Origin: Dietzia timorensis | GTDB taxonomy: Bacteria; Actinomycetota; Actinomycetes; Mycobacteriales; Mycobacteriaceae | Direction of reading: 5' to 3' | DNA: 64,000 nt | Assembly (NCBI RefSeq): GCF_001659785.1 | Contig: NZ_CP015961.1 | Span: 1,054,001-1,118,000, forward strand | Part shown: positions 25,164-36,632 of the stretch, piece after piece | Layout: every line of letters begins with the position of its first letter | Position numbering within the stretch: position 1 is the first letter of the stretch | Notes under the pieces: generated by a model | Databases searched by the model: none | What the model saw: the letters and a program-made list of their open reading frames with translations, nothing else | Told to the model about the DNA's origin: nothing | Made by a program: the position numbers and the translations under genes

Positions 25164-26915
25164 ATGCCATCTGGTTCCGCTCCGTTGTTCGACAGCGCCG
25201 ACCTTTCTCCGGTGCAGCGCGAAAACTCCTGGTCACGTCTGCGTTCAGAAGAGTTCGACGTATTAGTCATCGGGGGCGGCGTGGTCGGAGCCGGTGCGGC
25301 GCTCGATGCGGCCTCGCGCGGCCTGCGGGTCGCGCTTGTCGAGGCGCGGGACTTCGCGGCCGGTACGTCCTCGCGCTCGTCGAAGATGTTCCACGGCGGG
25401 CTGCGTTACCTCGAGCAGCTCGATTTCGGGCTCGTTGCCGAGGCACTGCACGAGCGCGAACTGTCCATGAGTCGCATCGCCCCGCACCTGGTCAAGCCGT
25501 TGGAATTCCTCTTCCCGCTCACCCACAGGATCTGGGAGCGCCCATACATGGCCGCGGGGTTCGTGTTGTACGACGTCATGGGCGGTGCCAAGAGCGTCCC
25601 CGCGCAGAAGCACTACAGCAAGGCCGGTGCGATGCGCGTCGCGCCGGGCCTGCGCGACGGCGTGCTCGTCGGCGGGATCCGCTACTGGGACACGCTGGTC
25701 GACGACGCCCGCCACACGCTGACACTCGCGCGCACCGCCGCGCACTACGGCGCGATCGTGCGCAATTCGACCGAGGTCGTCGGGTTCTTGCGCGAGGGGG
25801 AGCGGGTGCGTGGAGTGCGGCTTCGCGACACCGAGACCGGCGACGAGATCGAAACCCGTGCGGGCGCGGTCATCAATGCGACGGGAGTGTGGACCGACCA
25901 GCTCCAGACGCTCGCCGGGTCCGATTCCGGGCTGCGGGTGCGGGCGTCGAAGGGCGTTCATATCGTCGTCGCCCGCGAGAAGATCGACTCCTCGGCCGCG
26001 CTCATCCTCCGCACCGAGAAATCGGTGTTGTTCATCATCCCGTGGGGCGCGCACTGGATTATCGGCACGACCGATACCGACTGGAAACTCGATCTCGCTC
26101 ATCCGGCCGCGACCAGCGCCGACATCGAATACATCCTCGGGCATGTCAATAACGTGCTCGCCGAACCCATCACCCGCGACGACATCCAGGGCGTGTACGC
26201 GGGGCTGCGCCCGCTGCTGTCCGGGACCTCCGATTCGACCACGAAGCTCTCCCGCGAGCACGCCGTGCTGCCGGTCGCGCCCGGGATGATCGTCGTCGCG
26301 GGCGGCAAGTACACCACCTACAGGGTCATGGCGGCCGATGCCGTCGATGCGATCACCGAATTCGTCGGCAAGGACGTCGGCTCGAGTGTGACGGCGGAGC
26401 TGCCCCTTCTCGGGGCCGGCGGATACCGCGCGCTCGTCAACCGGATCCCGCTGCTCGCGAGCCAGTGGGAGGTGGGAGAGGACGTCGTACGCAGGTTGCT
26501 CGATCGCTACGGCTCGCTCGCCGGCGAGATCATGAAACTCGCTGACGAGCGCCCCCAGCTGGCCGCGCCATTGATCGGCGCGGAAAAGTATCTCGAAGCG
26601 GAGGTCGCCTACGCCGCCGCCAGAGAGGGCGCTCTGCATGTCGAGGACGTCCTCGTGCGCCGCACCCGCGTGTCGATGGAGTACTCGCACCGCGGCTCGG
26701 AGAGCGCGCAGCGGGTCGCCGAGATCATGGGAGCCGAGCTCGGCTGGTCGCAGGAAAAGGTCGACGCCGAGGCGCAGTTGTACCGCGAGCGCGTGGTGGC
26801 GGAATTGATGTCGCAGTCCTCTGCCGACGACAACGAGGCCGACGCGCTACTGCGCAGCGCCCCGGAGGCACGCACCTCGCTCGTCGAGTCGTCTATTCAT
26901 CCTGCCGGTAAGTAG
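25164..26915 (+). CDS. glpD: Glycerol-3-phosphate dehydrogenase (FAD-dependent, aerobic type)
   Basis: Membrane-associated flavoenzyme oxidising glycerol 3-phosphate to dihydroxyacetone phosphate and passing electrons to quinone. 583 residues. The FAD fold is VLVIGGGVVGAGAALDAASR; the family signature AGTSSRSSKMFHGGLRYLE follows; then GTTDTDW and VVAGGKYTTYRVMA, with a C-terminal DAO-C helical domain. ATG 25164 is preceded by GGGGG; the frame is open upstream without support. Works with the adjacent divergent glpK. Its last 23 bases overlap the end of the convergent gene. Confidence 0.96.
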   Translation: MPSGSAPLFDSADLSPVQRENSWSRLRSEEFDVLVIGGGVVGAGAALDAASRGLRVALVEARDFAAGTSSRSSKMFHGGLRYLEQLDFGLVAEALHERELSMSRIAPHLVKPLEFLFPLTHRIWERPYMAAGFVLYDVMGGAKSVPAQKHYSKAGAMRVAPGLRDGVLVGGIRYWDTLVDDARHTLTLARTAAHYGAIVRNSTEVVGFLREGERVRGVRLRDTETGDEIETRAGAVINATGVWTDQLQTLAGSDSGLRVRASKGVHIVVAREKIDSSAALILRTEKSVLFIIPWGAHWIIGTTDTDWKLDLAHPAATSADIEYILGHVNNVLAEPITRDDIQGVYAGLRPLLSGTSDSTTKLSREHAVLPVAPGMIVVAGGKYTTYRVMAADAVDAITEFVGKDVGSSVTAELPLLGAGGYRALVNRIPLLASQWEVGEDVVRRLLDRYGSLAGEIMKLADERPQLAAPLIGAEKYLEAEVAYAAAREGALHVEDVLVRRTRVSMEYSHRGSESAQRVAEIMGAELGWSQEKVDAEAQLYRERVVAELMSQSSADDNEADALLRSAPEARTSLVESSIHPAGK

Positions 26916-27240
26916 CGACGACGAATCGTTCGATCGCCGCGAAGGGGCCGGCGAATTCCTCGTCCGGTTCTGCGTGGGCGGGGGAGGCGGCCAGGGTGAG
27001 ATCGTCGCGTCCGACGTCATAGGTGATGATCGCCAGGCACGTGACGTCGGTCTGTGCGCACACGGCCCAGGACAGCTCGGTTTCCTCGGCCCAGCCGCGC
27101 GTGAATTCGTCGATGCGCGCGAGCGCTCGTTCCGGGGTGAGGCCGAGAATCTCACCGGTCGCCGCAGTATCGTCGATCCTGTCGTCGACACGTAGCGCGC
27201 GCAGGTAGAAGCCGCCCGCGTTTACTTCGATCGGTTCCAA
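26893..27240 (-). CDS. Conserved hypothetical protein, convergent with glpD
   Basis: 115 residues, acidic, no signal or membrane segment. It begins at TTG 27240 behind GAGG (minus strand), giving MEPIEVNAGGFYLRALRVDD. An alternating beta/alpha pattern is visible (LSWAVCAQTDVTCLAIITYD, then FAAIERFVVATYRQDE). The form resembles small proteins kept next to acyl-CoA carboxylase genes in actinobacteria, but I cannot assign a function. Overlaps glpD tail-to-tail by 23 bases and is followed upstream by the accA3 terminator. Confidence 0.6.
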   Translation of the reverse strand: MEPIEVNAGGFYLRALRVDDRIDDTAATGEILGLTPERALARIDEFTRGWAEETELSWAVCAQTDVTCLAIITYDVGRDDLTLAASPAHAEPDEEFAGPFAAIERFVVATYRQDE

Positions 27241-27273
27241 CGTCGCCTCAATTCGTGCGTGGGGTAAATGGCG

Positions 27274-27319
27274 GCAGGCGCCGGGGGCGAGGCGGTGAGG
27301 CCCTGCCCGCGGCGCCTGC
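27274..27319 (-). terminator. Terminator of the accA3 transcript
   Basis: Perfect 10-bp arms GCAGGCGCCG (27274-27283) and CGGCGCCTGC (27310-27319), with a 26-base loop that can form a minor inner stem. Lies 22 bases after the accA3 stop codon on the minus strand. Confidence 0.75.
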
Positions 27320-27341
27320 GCGCGTGGGTTCGCTTGCCGGG

Positions 27342-29123
27342 TTACTTGATCTCGCAGATCGCGGTTCCCTGGGAGACGGCCGCGCCCGCCTCGACGGAGA
27401 TGGATTCGACCTTGCCGTCCTTGTGGGCGGTGACGGGGTTTTCCATCTTCATCGCCTCGAGCACGGCGACGAGGTCACCGGCAGCAACCTCCTGGCCCTC
27501 TTCGACGGCGACCTTGACGACGGTGCCCTGCATCGGCGCGGTCACGGCGTCGCCGGAGGCCGAGGCGCCGGCAGCGGCCTTGCGGGTGCGGGACTTGGCC
27601 TTCTTGCGGATGTTTCCGCCGGCCGCGCCACCGAAGGCGAGGTCTCCCGGCAGGGTCACCTCGACGCGGCGCCCGTCGACCTCGACGACCACGGACTTGC
27701 GCTCTACCTGCTCGTCGTCACCGGCGGGGGCGCCGCCGGAGAACGGCTCGATCTCGTTGTTCCAATCGGTCTCGATCCACTTGGTGTAGACGTCGAACGA
27801 CTTTCCATCGCCCTGGAACGCAGGGTTGGAGACGATGTGGCGGTGGAATGGGATGACCGTCGCCAGGCCCTCGACCTTGTACTCGTCGAGCGCGCGTGCG
27901 GCGCGGGCGAGCGCGGCGTCGCGGGTCTCTCCCCACACGATGAGCTTGGCGAGCATCGAGTCGAACTGGCCGCCGATCTCGTCGCCCTCGCGCACGCCGG
28001 AGTCCATGCGCACGCCCGGGCCCGCGGGCTCTACATAAGTCGTGATCTTGCCGGGGGCGGGGAGGAAGCCGCGGCCGGCATCCTCGCCGTTGATGCGGAA
28101 CTCGAAGGCGTGGCCGCGCGGGGTCGGATCCTCGGTGAACTCGAGCTCCTCGCCCTCGGCGATCTTGAACTGCTGGAGCACGAGGTCGATGCCCGCGGTC
28201 TCCTCGGTGACGGGGTGCTCGACCTGGAGGCGGGTATTGACCTCGAGGAACGAGACCGTGTCGCCCTGGACGAGGTACTCGACCGTACCCGCGCCGTAGT
28301 AACCGGCCTCGCGGCAGATCGCCTTCGCCGACTCGTGGATGCGGCTGCGCTGGTCATCGGTGAGGAACGGGGCCGGGGCCTCCTCGACGAGCTTCTGGAA
28401 GCGGCGCTGCAGCGAGCAGTCGCGCGTACCCGCGACGATCACGTTGCCGTGCTGGTCGGCGATAACCTGGGCCTCGACGTGGCGGGCCTTGTCGAGGTAC
28501 TGCTCGACGAAGCACTCGCCGCGGCCGAACGCGGCGACCGCCTCACGCGTGGCGGACTCGTACAGGTCCGGGATTTCCTCGATCGTGTGGGCGACCTTCA
28601 TGCCGCGACCGCCGCCGCCGAACGCGGCCTTGATCGCGACGGGCACGCCGTACTGCTTGGCGAACTCGACGACCTCGTCGGCGCCCGATACCGGGTCCTT
28701 CGTGCCGGCGGCCATCGGCGCGTTGGCGCGCTCGGCGATGTGGCGGGCGGTGACCTTGTCGCCGAGGTCGCGAATCGCGGACGGCGGCGGGCCGATCCAG
28801 ATGATTCCCGCGTCGATCACTGCCTGCGCGAAGTCGGCGTTCTCCGACAGGAAGCCGTAGCCGGGGTGGATCGCGTCCGCGCCGGATTTCTTCGCGGCGT
28901 CGATGATCTTGTCGATCACCAGGTACGACTCGGCCGAGGTCTGGCCCCCGAGAGCGAAGGCCTCGTCGGCGATCTGCACGAACGGCGCATTCGCATCCGG
29001 CTCGGCGTACACGGCGACGCTAGCCAGTCCCGCGTCCTTGCAGGCGCGTACTACGCGCACCGCAATCTCACCGCGGTTGGCGACCAAGACCTTGCTGATG
29101 GTTTTGCTTGCGTGGGACGGCAC
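27342..29123 (-). CDS. accA3: Acyl-CoA carboxylase alpha chain (biotin carboxylase plus biotin carrier)
   Basis: 593 residues. Residues 1 to about 450 are a biotin carboxylase: [23 protein letters not shown]-grasp loop [13 protein letters not shown], and [15 protein letters not shown]. After a linker, the C-terminal 80 residues form a biotinyl domain with the biotinylated lysine in [10 protein letters not shown]. It supplies carboxybiotin to beta subunits such as the AccD5 encoded 1 kb away, making malonyl- or methylmalonyl-CoA for fatty, methyl-branched and mycolic acids. ATG 29123 precedes [11 protein letters not shown]. Separated from maf by 90 bases; a 22-base-distant hairpin ends it. Confidence 0.97.
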   Translation of the reverse strand: MPSHASKTISKVLVANRGEIAVRVVRACKDAGLASVAVYAEPDANAPFVQIADEAFALGGQTSAESYLVIDKIIDAAKKSGADAIHPGYGFLSENADFAQAVIDAGIIWIGPPPSAIRDLGDKVTARHIAERANAPMAAGTKDPVSGADEVVEFAKQYGVPVAIKAAFGGGGRGMKVAHTIEEIPDLYESATREAVAAFGRGECFVEQYLDKARHVEAQVIADQHGNVIVAGTRDCSLQRRFQKLVEEAPAPFLTDDQRSRIHESAKAICREAGYYGAGTVEYLVQGDTVSFLEVNTRLQVEHPVTEETAGIDLVLQQFKIAEGEELEFTEDPTPRGHAFEFRINGEDAGRGFLPAPGKITTYVEPAGPGVRMDSGVREGDEIGGQFDSMLAKLIVWGETRDAALARAARALDEYKVEGLATVIPFHRHIVSNPAFQGDGKSFDVYTKWIETDWNNEIEPFSGGAPAGDDEQVERKSVVVEVDGRRVEVTLPGDLAFGGAAGGNIRKKAKSRTRKAAAGASASGDAVTAPMQGTVVKVAVEEGQEVAAGDLVAVLEAMKMENPVTAHKDGKVESISVEAGAAVSQGTAICEIK

Positions 29124-29213
29124 GTTAAATCTCCTGGCTTTGAATGGTCGTGGAAAGTGTAAAAGGTTTGAGTGTTACTTGTATCGCGACCGGCGCGATG
29201 GTTTTCGAGAAAG

Positions 29214-29933
29214 TCATGACGGCGGAGGTGGCTGCCCGCTCGTGGCAGCCGCGCCCGAGTGCTCTGAATTCCAGAGCTCGGACACCGAGACCCCGACGCG
29301 GTCCAGCATGCGGCGCAGCAACGGCAGTGACACGCCTATCACGCCCGAGGGGTCGCCCTCGATCGCGTCGATGAACCACGCGCCCTTCGCCTCCAGCGTA
29401 AAGGCGCCGGCGCACTCGAGCGGCTCCCCGGTCTCCAGGTAGGCGCGCAGGTCTCGGTCGGAGGGCGTGCCGAAGTGCACCGTGGTCGTCGACCATTCGG
29501 TGATGACTCGCCCGACGCCGGTATTGGCGTGTGGTCCGGGCCCGTCGATGGCGACCTCCGCCAGCGCGTGTCCGGTGATGAGGTGCGCGGACCTGCCCCG
29601 AATCGACTGCCACCGTTCCCATGCGCGCTCCACCGTGTGCGGCTTGCCGAGTAATTCGCCGTCGGCGAGGAGCATCGAGTCGCAGCCGAGTACGTAGATG
29701 CGCTCGGCGCCGGTCTCCCGGGCGACGGCGGTCGCGTGCTCGGAGGCGACCGCATGCGCCTTTGCGCTGGCGAGTTCGGTGACTACCTGCTCCTCGGGAA
29801 GGTCCGCGGGCAGTTGCGAGACGATCTGATCCTCGTCCAGCGCGGACGGGATCACACGCGGCGAAATCCCGCCGGAGCGCAGAAGGCCCAGGCGAGAAGG
29901 GGACGCGGAGGCGAGTACGAAAACGGTGGTCAT
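29214..29933 (-). CDS. maf: Maf-family nucleotide pyrophosphatase
   Basis: 239 residues. The N-terminal LASASPSRLGLL carries the SxSxxR phosphate-binding motif (S9, S11, R14). YVLGCDSMLLADGELLGKP has the catalytic Asp, and GDPSGVIGVSLPLLRRML is the conserved C-terminal block. Maf proteins hydrolyse non-canonical or modified NTPs to NMP and PPi and can affect septation. ATG 29933 (MTTVFVLAS). Sits 10 bases after accE, the usual mycobacterial order accA3-maf-accE-accD5. Confidence 0.93.
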   Translation of the reverse strand: MTTVFVLASASPSRLGLLRSGGISPRVIPSALDEDQIVSQLPADLPEEQVVTELASAKAHAVASEHATAVARETGAERIYVLGCDSMLLADGELLGKPHTVERAWERWQSIRGRSAHLITGHALAEVAIDGPGPHANTGVGRVITEWSTTTVHFGTPSDRDLRAYLETGEPLECAGAFTLEAKGAWFIDAIEGDPSGVIGVSLPLLRRMLDRVGVSVSELWNSEHSGAAATSGQPPPPS

Positions 29934-29943
29934 GTGGCGCGGG

Positions 29944-30197
29944 TCAGAGCAGCTTCGAGTCGAGGAACGAGGACGTGGAATTCCAGAACACGCCACGGGT
30001 CTTTTCGGCGGCCAGACCCCAGTCGTTACGGGTGCCGGGCGAGGGGTTGCGCGCGGCGACGGCTGCATTGCCCTCGGCGAGCGCGAACACGGCGCTGAGG
30101 ATTCCGACCTGCTCTGCGGTCGGATTGCCGCCCACGATCTCGAAGTACGGCGAGGCCGCGCCCTGGCCCTGCTGCTGCGGGGAGTTCTGCGCCGCGC

Positions 30198-30201
<4 letters not shown>
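29944..30201 (-). CDS. accE: Acyl-CoA carboxylase epsilon subunit
   Basis: 85 residues. The core [20 protein letters not shown] is the epsilon-subunit signature (GNPTxEE-like), and the C-terminus has a Trp-containing basic stretch ([16 protein letters not shown]). Epsilon subunits tighten the alpha-beta complex and raise activity of actinobacterial propionyl-CoA carboxylases. GTG 30201 overlaps the accD5 stop by four bases (GTGA), so stoichiometric translation with the beta subunit is likely. Too small to recognise without this context. Confidence 0.88.
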
Positions 30202-31835
<1,634 letters not shown>

Positions 31836-32041
31836 GTTGTCGACTCTATCGGTTGACGCCGTCGGCGTGGAGACGAACCTCTACGTTCGGCCCGATAATC
31901 CTTCGGCAAGGCAATGTTATCTTTCTGTAATCCCAGTTGGGGCCGCGTTCGCCGCGCCCGGAAGGGCAGGGATCCACAATGGAACACTCCGGGGCACGGT
32001 ATCGCACTCCGAGTGTCGCCGAGGAGCACTAGGCTGGGAGC

Positions 32042-32935
32042 GTGTTCAACGACATCTCCAGACCCCCGCTGCGCGAAGCCGAGCTCCGTTCGGCTCTCGT
32101 CGACGGTCCGCTCGCCGACTACTCGGAAGTCCGGGTGGTGGAGGAGATCGGGTCCACCAATGCCGCGCTACTCGAATACGCAACGACCGGAGACGGGGAC
32201 CGATCGGCACTCATCGCCGAGTTCCAGAGTGCCGGGCGCGGCCGCTCCGGGCGTGAATGGACGGCCCCGGCCGGTAGTCAGGTCGCGCTGTCGGTGCTCA
32301 TTCGCCCGGGGGCGATCCACCCCGATCTCTTCGGCTGGCTGCCGCTTGTCACCGGTCTCGCGGTGCGCGATGCGCTCGCGGGCAGCGCGGGGCTCGAGGC
32401 GTCGCTGAAGTGGCCGAACGACGTCATGGTCGAAGACGGCGCCGAGGCACGAAAGATCGCCGGCATCCTCGTGGAGATGACGACGGTCCCCGCCGAAGGC
32501 GTGTATTCGATGTCGCTGCCCGCGATCGTCGTCGGCGTCGGGCTCAACGTCTCGCTGCGTGCCGAGGAGCTGCCGGTGCCACACGCGACCTCGATCGATC
32601 TCGAGCGTGCGAAGCAGGGCCTGGACCCCGCGGACCGGCTCGTCGTGGCGAAGGAGCTATTGCGCGCGCTCGCCGTGCGCCACGATCAGTGGCGAGCATG
32701 CGAGCGAGGTTCGGGATCGGTCATCTCCGACGAGCTGTATTACGAGTACATCGACGCCTGCTCCACTGTGGGGCAAGACGTACGGGTAGAGCTTCCCGGC
32801 GGCGAGACCAAGACGGGCAATGCCACCAGGATCGACCGTTCCGGCCAGCTCGTCGTCGACACCGGCGAGGGCGAAGAGCCGTTCGTCGTCGCGGCGGGCG
32901 ACGTGCACCACGTGCGGCGCGGCAGCGGTTATTAG
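32042..32935 (+). CDS. birA: Biotin--[acetyl-CoA-carboxylase] ligase
   Basis: 297 residues, monofunctional: no N-terminal helix-turn-helix, so it is not a repressor. The biotinyl-AMP loop is GRGRSGREW; SLKWPNDVMV and KIAGILVEM line the active site, GVGLNVSL follows, and a C-terminal SH3-like domain is present (GQDVRVELPGGE). It attaches biotin to the AccA3 lysine. GTG start at 32042. Stop lies seven bases before the next gene, so the pair is likely one transcript. Confidence 0.95.
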   Translation: MFNDISRPPLREAELRSALVDGPLADYSEVRVVEEIGSTNAALLEYATTGDGDRSALIAEFQSAGRGRSGREWTAPAGSQVALSVLIRPGAIHPDLFGWLPLVTGLAVRDALAGSAGLEASLKWPNDVMVEDGAEARKIAGILVEMTTVPAEGVYSMSLPAIVVGVGLNVSLRAEELPVPHATSIDLERAKQGLDPADRLVVAKELLRALAVRHDQWRACERGSGSVISDELYYEYIDACSTVGQDVRVELPGGETKTGNATRIDRSGQLVVDTGEGEEPFVVAAGDVHHVRRGSGY

Positions 32936-32942
32936 GGGCGCG

Positions 32943-33461
32943 ATGCGTCTTCCCTTCAGACCGGACCGCCCGCCGGAACACGTCCTCATCGAGACGAGGC
33001 CGCATTGGCGCGGCCTCGTGCGCCCTTCCCTCGTCGCCGTCATCGGGGCGGGAATCGCCGGACTTGCCGGAGGCTTCGCCGAGCTACAAGCGCCCACGTA
33101 TGACGGCGGGGATACGTTCACCCCCATCATCGTCGCCATCGCGGTCCTCTATCTCCTCGTCGTTCTTCGGTTCACGGTCGTGCCGTGGATGCGTTGGCGA
33201 AGCCAGGTCTTCCTCGTCACCGATCAACGCCTCGTCGGACGGTCGGGAATCGTGAGCAAGAATCGTTTCGAGATGCCGCTCGGACGGGTCAATGCGGTCC
33301 AGTACAGGCACACGGTGTCGGACAGGGTCTTCGGGACGGGCACATTGATCGTCGAAACGGCGACCGGCGACTATTTCGAGTTCCCCAACCTGCCCAGCGT
33401 TTCCGCAGTACACGAGGTGCTCTATCAGCTCGTCGCTCCCGCGCGCAGGCCGATGCGTTAG
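32943..33461 (+). CDS. Membrane protein with bacterial PH (YdbS/bPH2) domain
   Basis: 172 residues. Two membrane helices (SLVAVIGAGIAGLAGGFAEL and FTPIIVAIAVLYLLVVLRFT) are followed by a cytosolic PH-like beta domain (VFLVTDQRLVGRSGIVSKNR, MPLGRVNAVQYRHTVSDRVF, TGTLIVETATGDYFEFPNLP). Corresponds to Rv3278-type proteins always near birA, purK and accD5 in this order. Function unknown; related domains bind lipids or partner proteins. Lies between birA (7 bases) and purK (45 bases), same strand. Confidence 0.8.
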   Translation: MRLPFRPDRPPEHVLIETRPHWRGLVRPSLVAVIGAGIAGLAGGFAELQAPTYDGGDTFTPIIVAIAVLYLLVVLRFTVVPWMRWRSQVFLVTDQRLVGRSGIVSKNRFEMPLGRVNAVQYRHTVSDRVFGTGTLIVETATGDYFEFPNLPSVSAVHEVLYQLVAPARRPMR

Positions 33462-33506
33462 CCCGTGCGGGGTAGTGGCGGCACGCGGACGGTCGAACGT
33501 GCGAAA

Positions 33507-34817
33507 ATGGGCGGCGTGACTTCCTCCAGCGATCCCGCCAACGCCCCCGCACAGTCGTCCGCCGCCCGCCGTAATCCCCTGGGGATGCCGGTCGTGGGAA
33601 TGATCGGCGGAGGCCAGCTCGCGCGGATGACCCAGCCCGCCGCGCTCGCACTGGGGCAGTCGCTGCGCGTACTCGCCGCCTCCGAGAGCGAGTCCTCGGC
33701 GCAGTCGACTCCGGACGTCATACTCGGTTCGTTCGACTCACTCGAAGACGTGCAGCGGTTCGCCGCCGGGTGCGACGTCGTCACCTTCGACCACGAGCAC
33801 GTGCCCCAGGAACACCTGGCCGAGCTCGTGGCGTCCGGCGTCAACGTGCAACCGCCGCCGCAGGCGCTGCTGCACGCGCAGGACAAGCTCGTCATGCGCA
33901 CTCGTCTCGCCGAGCTCGGAGCGCCGGTCCCGGCGTTCGCACCCGTGGAGTCCCCCGAAGATGCCGTCCGCTTCCTCACCGAGAACGGTGGCACCGCAGT
34001 GCTGAAGGCGCGCCGCGGCGGCTACGACGGCAAGGGCGTGTGGATGCTCACCAGCGTGGAGGACGCCCACGCGATCACCAGCGAACAGCTCGCGGCGGGG
34101 GTGCCGCTCATGGTCGAGCAGCGGGTGTTCTGGCGCCGCGAGCTCTCCGCTCTCGTCGCCCGCTCGCCGTTCGGGCAGGGAGCTGTGTGGCCGGTCGTGG
34201 AGACCATCCAGCAGGGCGGCATCTGCCACACGGTCATCGCACCCGCGCCGGAACTCACCGACGAGCTGCGGACGCAGGCACACGCGCTCGCGCTCACCAT
34301 CGCCGGGGAGCTCGGCGTGACCGGGGTGCTCGCCGTCGAGCTCTTCGAGTACGTCGGCCAGGACGGCACTCCCGGGATCCTCGTCAACGAGCTCGCCATG
34401 CGCCCCCACAACTCGGGGCACTGGACGCAGGACGGCGCGATCACCTCGCAGTTCGAGCAGCACCTGCGCGCCGTGCTCGACTATCCGCTCGGTTCAACGC
34501 TCCCGCTCGTCCCGCTCACGGTGATGGCCAACGTGCTCGGCGCCGACCAGACCCCGGCGATGAGCATGGACGAGCGCGTCCACCAACTGGGCGCCCGCTT
34601 CCCGCACGTCAAGGTGCACCTCTACGGCAAGGAAGAGCGGCCGGGCCGCAAACTCGGCCACGTCAACGTCGTGGGAAGCGATGTGAGCTCGGAGACCCTC
34701 GGCGAAACCCGCGCGGTCGCCGATCTCGCCTCGTACTGGCTCGCCACCGCGACATGGGCCGATGGCTGGGACCCGCACGAGGGCGCGCCCGCCGGCGAAT
34801 TCACCCGCACGAGCTAA
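33507..34817 (+). CDS. purK: N5-carboxyaminoimidazole ribonucleotide synthase
   Basis: ATP-grasp enzyme of de novo purine synthesis that carboxylates AIR to N5-CAIR using bicarbonate. About 436 residues. VVGMIGGGQLARMTQPAAL is the nucleotide-fold start; VLKARRGGYDGKGVWML is the ATP-grasp loop; NELAMRPHNSGHWTQDGA is the metal/phosphate site; a C-terminal KLGHVNVVG block follows. N-terminal 35 residues are Ser/Ala/Pro-rich and not conserved, so the start is uncertain: ATG 33507 or GTG 33516. PurE follows nine bases downstream. Confidence 0.95.
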   Translation: MGGVTSSSDPANAPAQSSAARRNPLGMPVVGMIGGGQLARMTQPAALALGQSLRVLAASESESSAQSTPDVILGSFDSLEDVQRFAAGCDVVTFDHEHVPQEHLAELVASGVNVQPPPQALLHAQDKLVMRTRLAELGAPVPAFAPVESPEDAVRFLTENGGTAVLKARRGGYDGKGVWMLTSVEDAHAITSEQLAAGVPLMVEQRVFWRRELSALVARSPFGQGAVWPVVETIQQGGICHTVIAPAPELTDELRTQAHALALTIAGELGVTGVLAVELFEYVGQDGTPGILVNELAMRPHNSGHWTQDGAITSQFEQHLRAVLDYPLGSTLPLVPLTVMANVLGADQTPAMSMDERVHQLGARFPHVKVHLYGKEERPGRKLGHVNVVGSDVSSETLGETRAVADLASYWLATATWADGWDPHEGAPAGEFTRTS

Positions 34818-34826
34818 GGAGCAGTT

Positions 34827-35384
34827 GTGAGCAACAGCCATCAGGAACTCAGCCAGCAGTCGCTGGTCGAACGCGACCCGAACGCGCGTAGGCCACGGGT
34901 GGGGCTCATCATGGGCAGCGATTCGGATTGGCCGGTCATGGAAGACGCGGCACAGGCGTTGCTCGAGTTCGACGTGCCCTTCGAGGTCGGGGTCGTCTCC
35001 GCGCACCGCACGCCCCGGAAGATGCTCGACTACGCAGAGACCGCCGCGGATCGCGGAGTGCAGGTCATCATCGCAGGCGCCGGCGGTGCCGCGCATCTGC
35101 CCGGAATGGTCGCCGCGGCGACGCCGCTGCCCGTGATCGGCGTTCCCGTTCCGCTGGCCAAACTCGACGGAATGGACTCGCTGCTGTCGATCGTGCAGAT
35201 GCCTGCCGGCGTGCCGGTGGCGACCGTGTCCATCGGCGGCGCGAACAACGCGGGACTTCTCGCCGTGCGAATCCTCGCGGCGTCGGACCCCGAATTGCAG
35301 CGCAGCATGCGCGCGTTCCAGAGTGACCTCGAGCAGAAGGTCCACGAGAAAGACGAGGCGCTGCGCCTTCGCCTACTGGGCTGA
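34827..35384 (+). CDS. purE: N5-carboxyaminoimidazole ribonucleotide mutase
   Basis: Converts N5-CAIR from PurK to CAIR. 185 residues. [18 protein letters not shown] binds the phosphate; [31 protein letters not shown] and [19 protein letters not shown] are the class I PurE blocks, with the catalytic His in SAHRTP. GTG start behind AAGGAG. Forms a purK-purE operon and lies 51 bases before the acyl-CoA dehydrogenase gene. Confidence 0.97.
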   Translation: MSNSHQELSQQSLVERDPNARRPRVGLIMGSDSDWPVMEDAAQALLEFDVPFEVGVVSAHRTPRKMLDYAETAADRGVQVIIAGAGGAAHLPGMVAAATPLPVIGVPVPLAKLDGMDSLLSIVQMPAGVPVATVSIGGANNAGLLAVRILAASDPELQRSMRAFQSDLEQKVHEKDEALRLRLLG

Positions 35385-35435
35385 GCACCGGTTAGCATGA
35401 GGTAACGAACATTAACTCGATTAGGAGGAACCAGA

Positions 35436-36608
35436 GTGTCTGGTAACCCGGATTTCGATCTCTATCAGCCGGCCGAGGAGCACGAAGCGCTCCGCGAGGC
35501 GATTCGCGCGCTGGCCGAAAAGGAAATCGCGCCGCACGCCGCGGACGTCGACGAACAGGAGCGATTCCCGCAGGAGGCGCTCGACGCGCTCAACGCCTCC
35601 GGCTTCAACGCCGTCCACGTTCCCGAGGAATACGGGGGACAGGGCGCCGACTCGGTCGCCACGTGCATCGTCATCGAGGAAGTTGCCCGCGTCTGCGGTT
35701 CCTCCTCCCTCATCCCGGCGGTGAACAAGCTCGGAACGATGGGCCTCATCCTCAATGGCGGCGAGGACCTGAAGAAGCAGGTTCTGCCCGAGATCGCCGA
35801 GGGCAAGATGGCCTCTTACGCGCTGTCCGAGCGTGAGGCGGGCTCCGACGCCGGCTCGATGCGCACCCGTGCCCGTAAGGACGGCGACGACTGGATCCTC
35901 AACGGCAACAAGGCATGGATCACCAACGGCGGCATATCTACCTGGTACACCGTCATGGCGGTCACCGATCCCGAGAAGGGTGCCAGCGGCATCTCCGCAT
36001 TCCTCGTCAACAAGGACGACGAGGGCTTCGGCGTGTCCAAGACCGAGAAGAAGCTCGGCATCAAGGGCTCTCCCACGGCGGAGCTCTACTTCGAGGATGT
36101 CCGTATCCCCGGTGACCGCATTCTCGGCGAAGAGGGCACCGGTTTCAAAACGGCGCTTCGCACCCTCGACCACACGCGTCCGACCATCGGTGCGCAGGCC
36201 CTGGGTATCGCGCAGGGCGCGCTCGACGCGGCGATCGAGTACACCAAGGACCGCAAGCAGTTCGGCCAGTCCATCTCGGACTTCCAGAACACCCAGTTCA
36301 TGCTCGCCGACATGGCGATGAAGATCGAGGCCGCGCGCCTTATGGTCTACACCGCCGCCGCGAACGCCGAGCGCGGCTTCGCCCCCGGAAATCAGAAGCT
36401 CGGCTTCATGGCTGCCGCGTCGAAGACCTTCGCCTCCGATGTGGCCATGCAGGTCACGACCGACGCCGTTCAGCTCTTCGGCGGCGCAGGCTACACCCGT
36501 GACTTCCCGGTCGAGCGCATGATGCGCGATGCGAAGATCACGCAGATCTACGAGGGCACCAACCAGATCTGCCGCATGGTCATGGCACGCCAGGTCATCG
36601 GCAAGTAG
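35436..36608 (+). CDS. Acyl-CoA dehydrogenase (FadE25-like)
   Basis: 390-residue FAD enzyme introducing the alpha-beta double bond into acyl-Co[17 protein letters not shown] and AWITNGG form the flavin pocket; [12 protein letters not shown] and [20 protein letters not shown] are family blocks. The catalytic base is the Glu in [11 protein letters not shown] near the C-terminus, typical of short/medium-chain enzymes. GTG 35436 has a strong AGGAGG seven bases before it. Matches the FadE25 position after purE in mycobacteria. Beta-oxidation or branched-chain amino-acid breakdown is expected. Confidence 0.93.
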   Translation: MSGNPDFDLYQPAEEHEALREAIRALAEKEIAPHAADVDEQERFPQEALDALNASGFNAVHVPEEYGGQGADSVATCIVIEEVARVCGSSSLIPAVNKLGTMGLILNGGEDLKKQVLPEIAEGKMASYALSEREAGSDAGSMRTRARKDGDDWILNGNKAWITNGGISTWYTVMAVTDPEKGASGISAFLVNKDDEGFGVSKTEKKLGIKGSPTAELYFEDVRIPGDRILGEEGTGFKTALRTLDHTRPTIGAQALGIAQGALDAAIEYTKDRKQFGQSISDFQNTQFMLADMAMKIEAARLMVYTAAANAERGFAPGNQKLGFMAAASKTFASDVAMQVTTDAVQLFGGAGYTRDFPVERMMRDAKITQIYEGTNQICRMVMARQVIGK

Positions 36609-36632
36609 GCCCCTGCCGGTCACCGTCGGCGC

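Noticed and set aside
27255-29162. A 635-codon plus-strand frame opposite accA3
   Set aside because: Leu/Asp/Gly/Arg-rich antisense shadow; the opposite strand encodes a complete biotin carboxylase.
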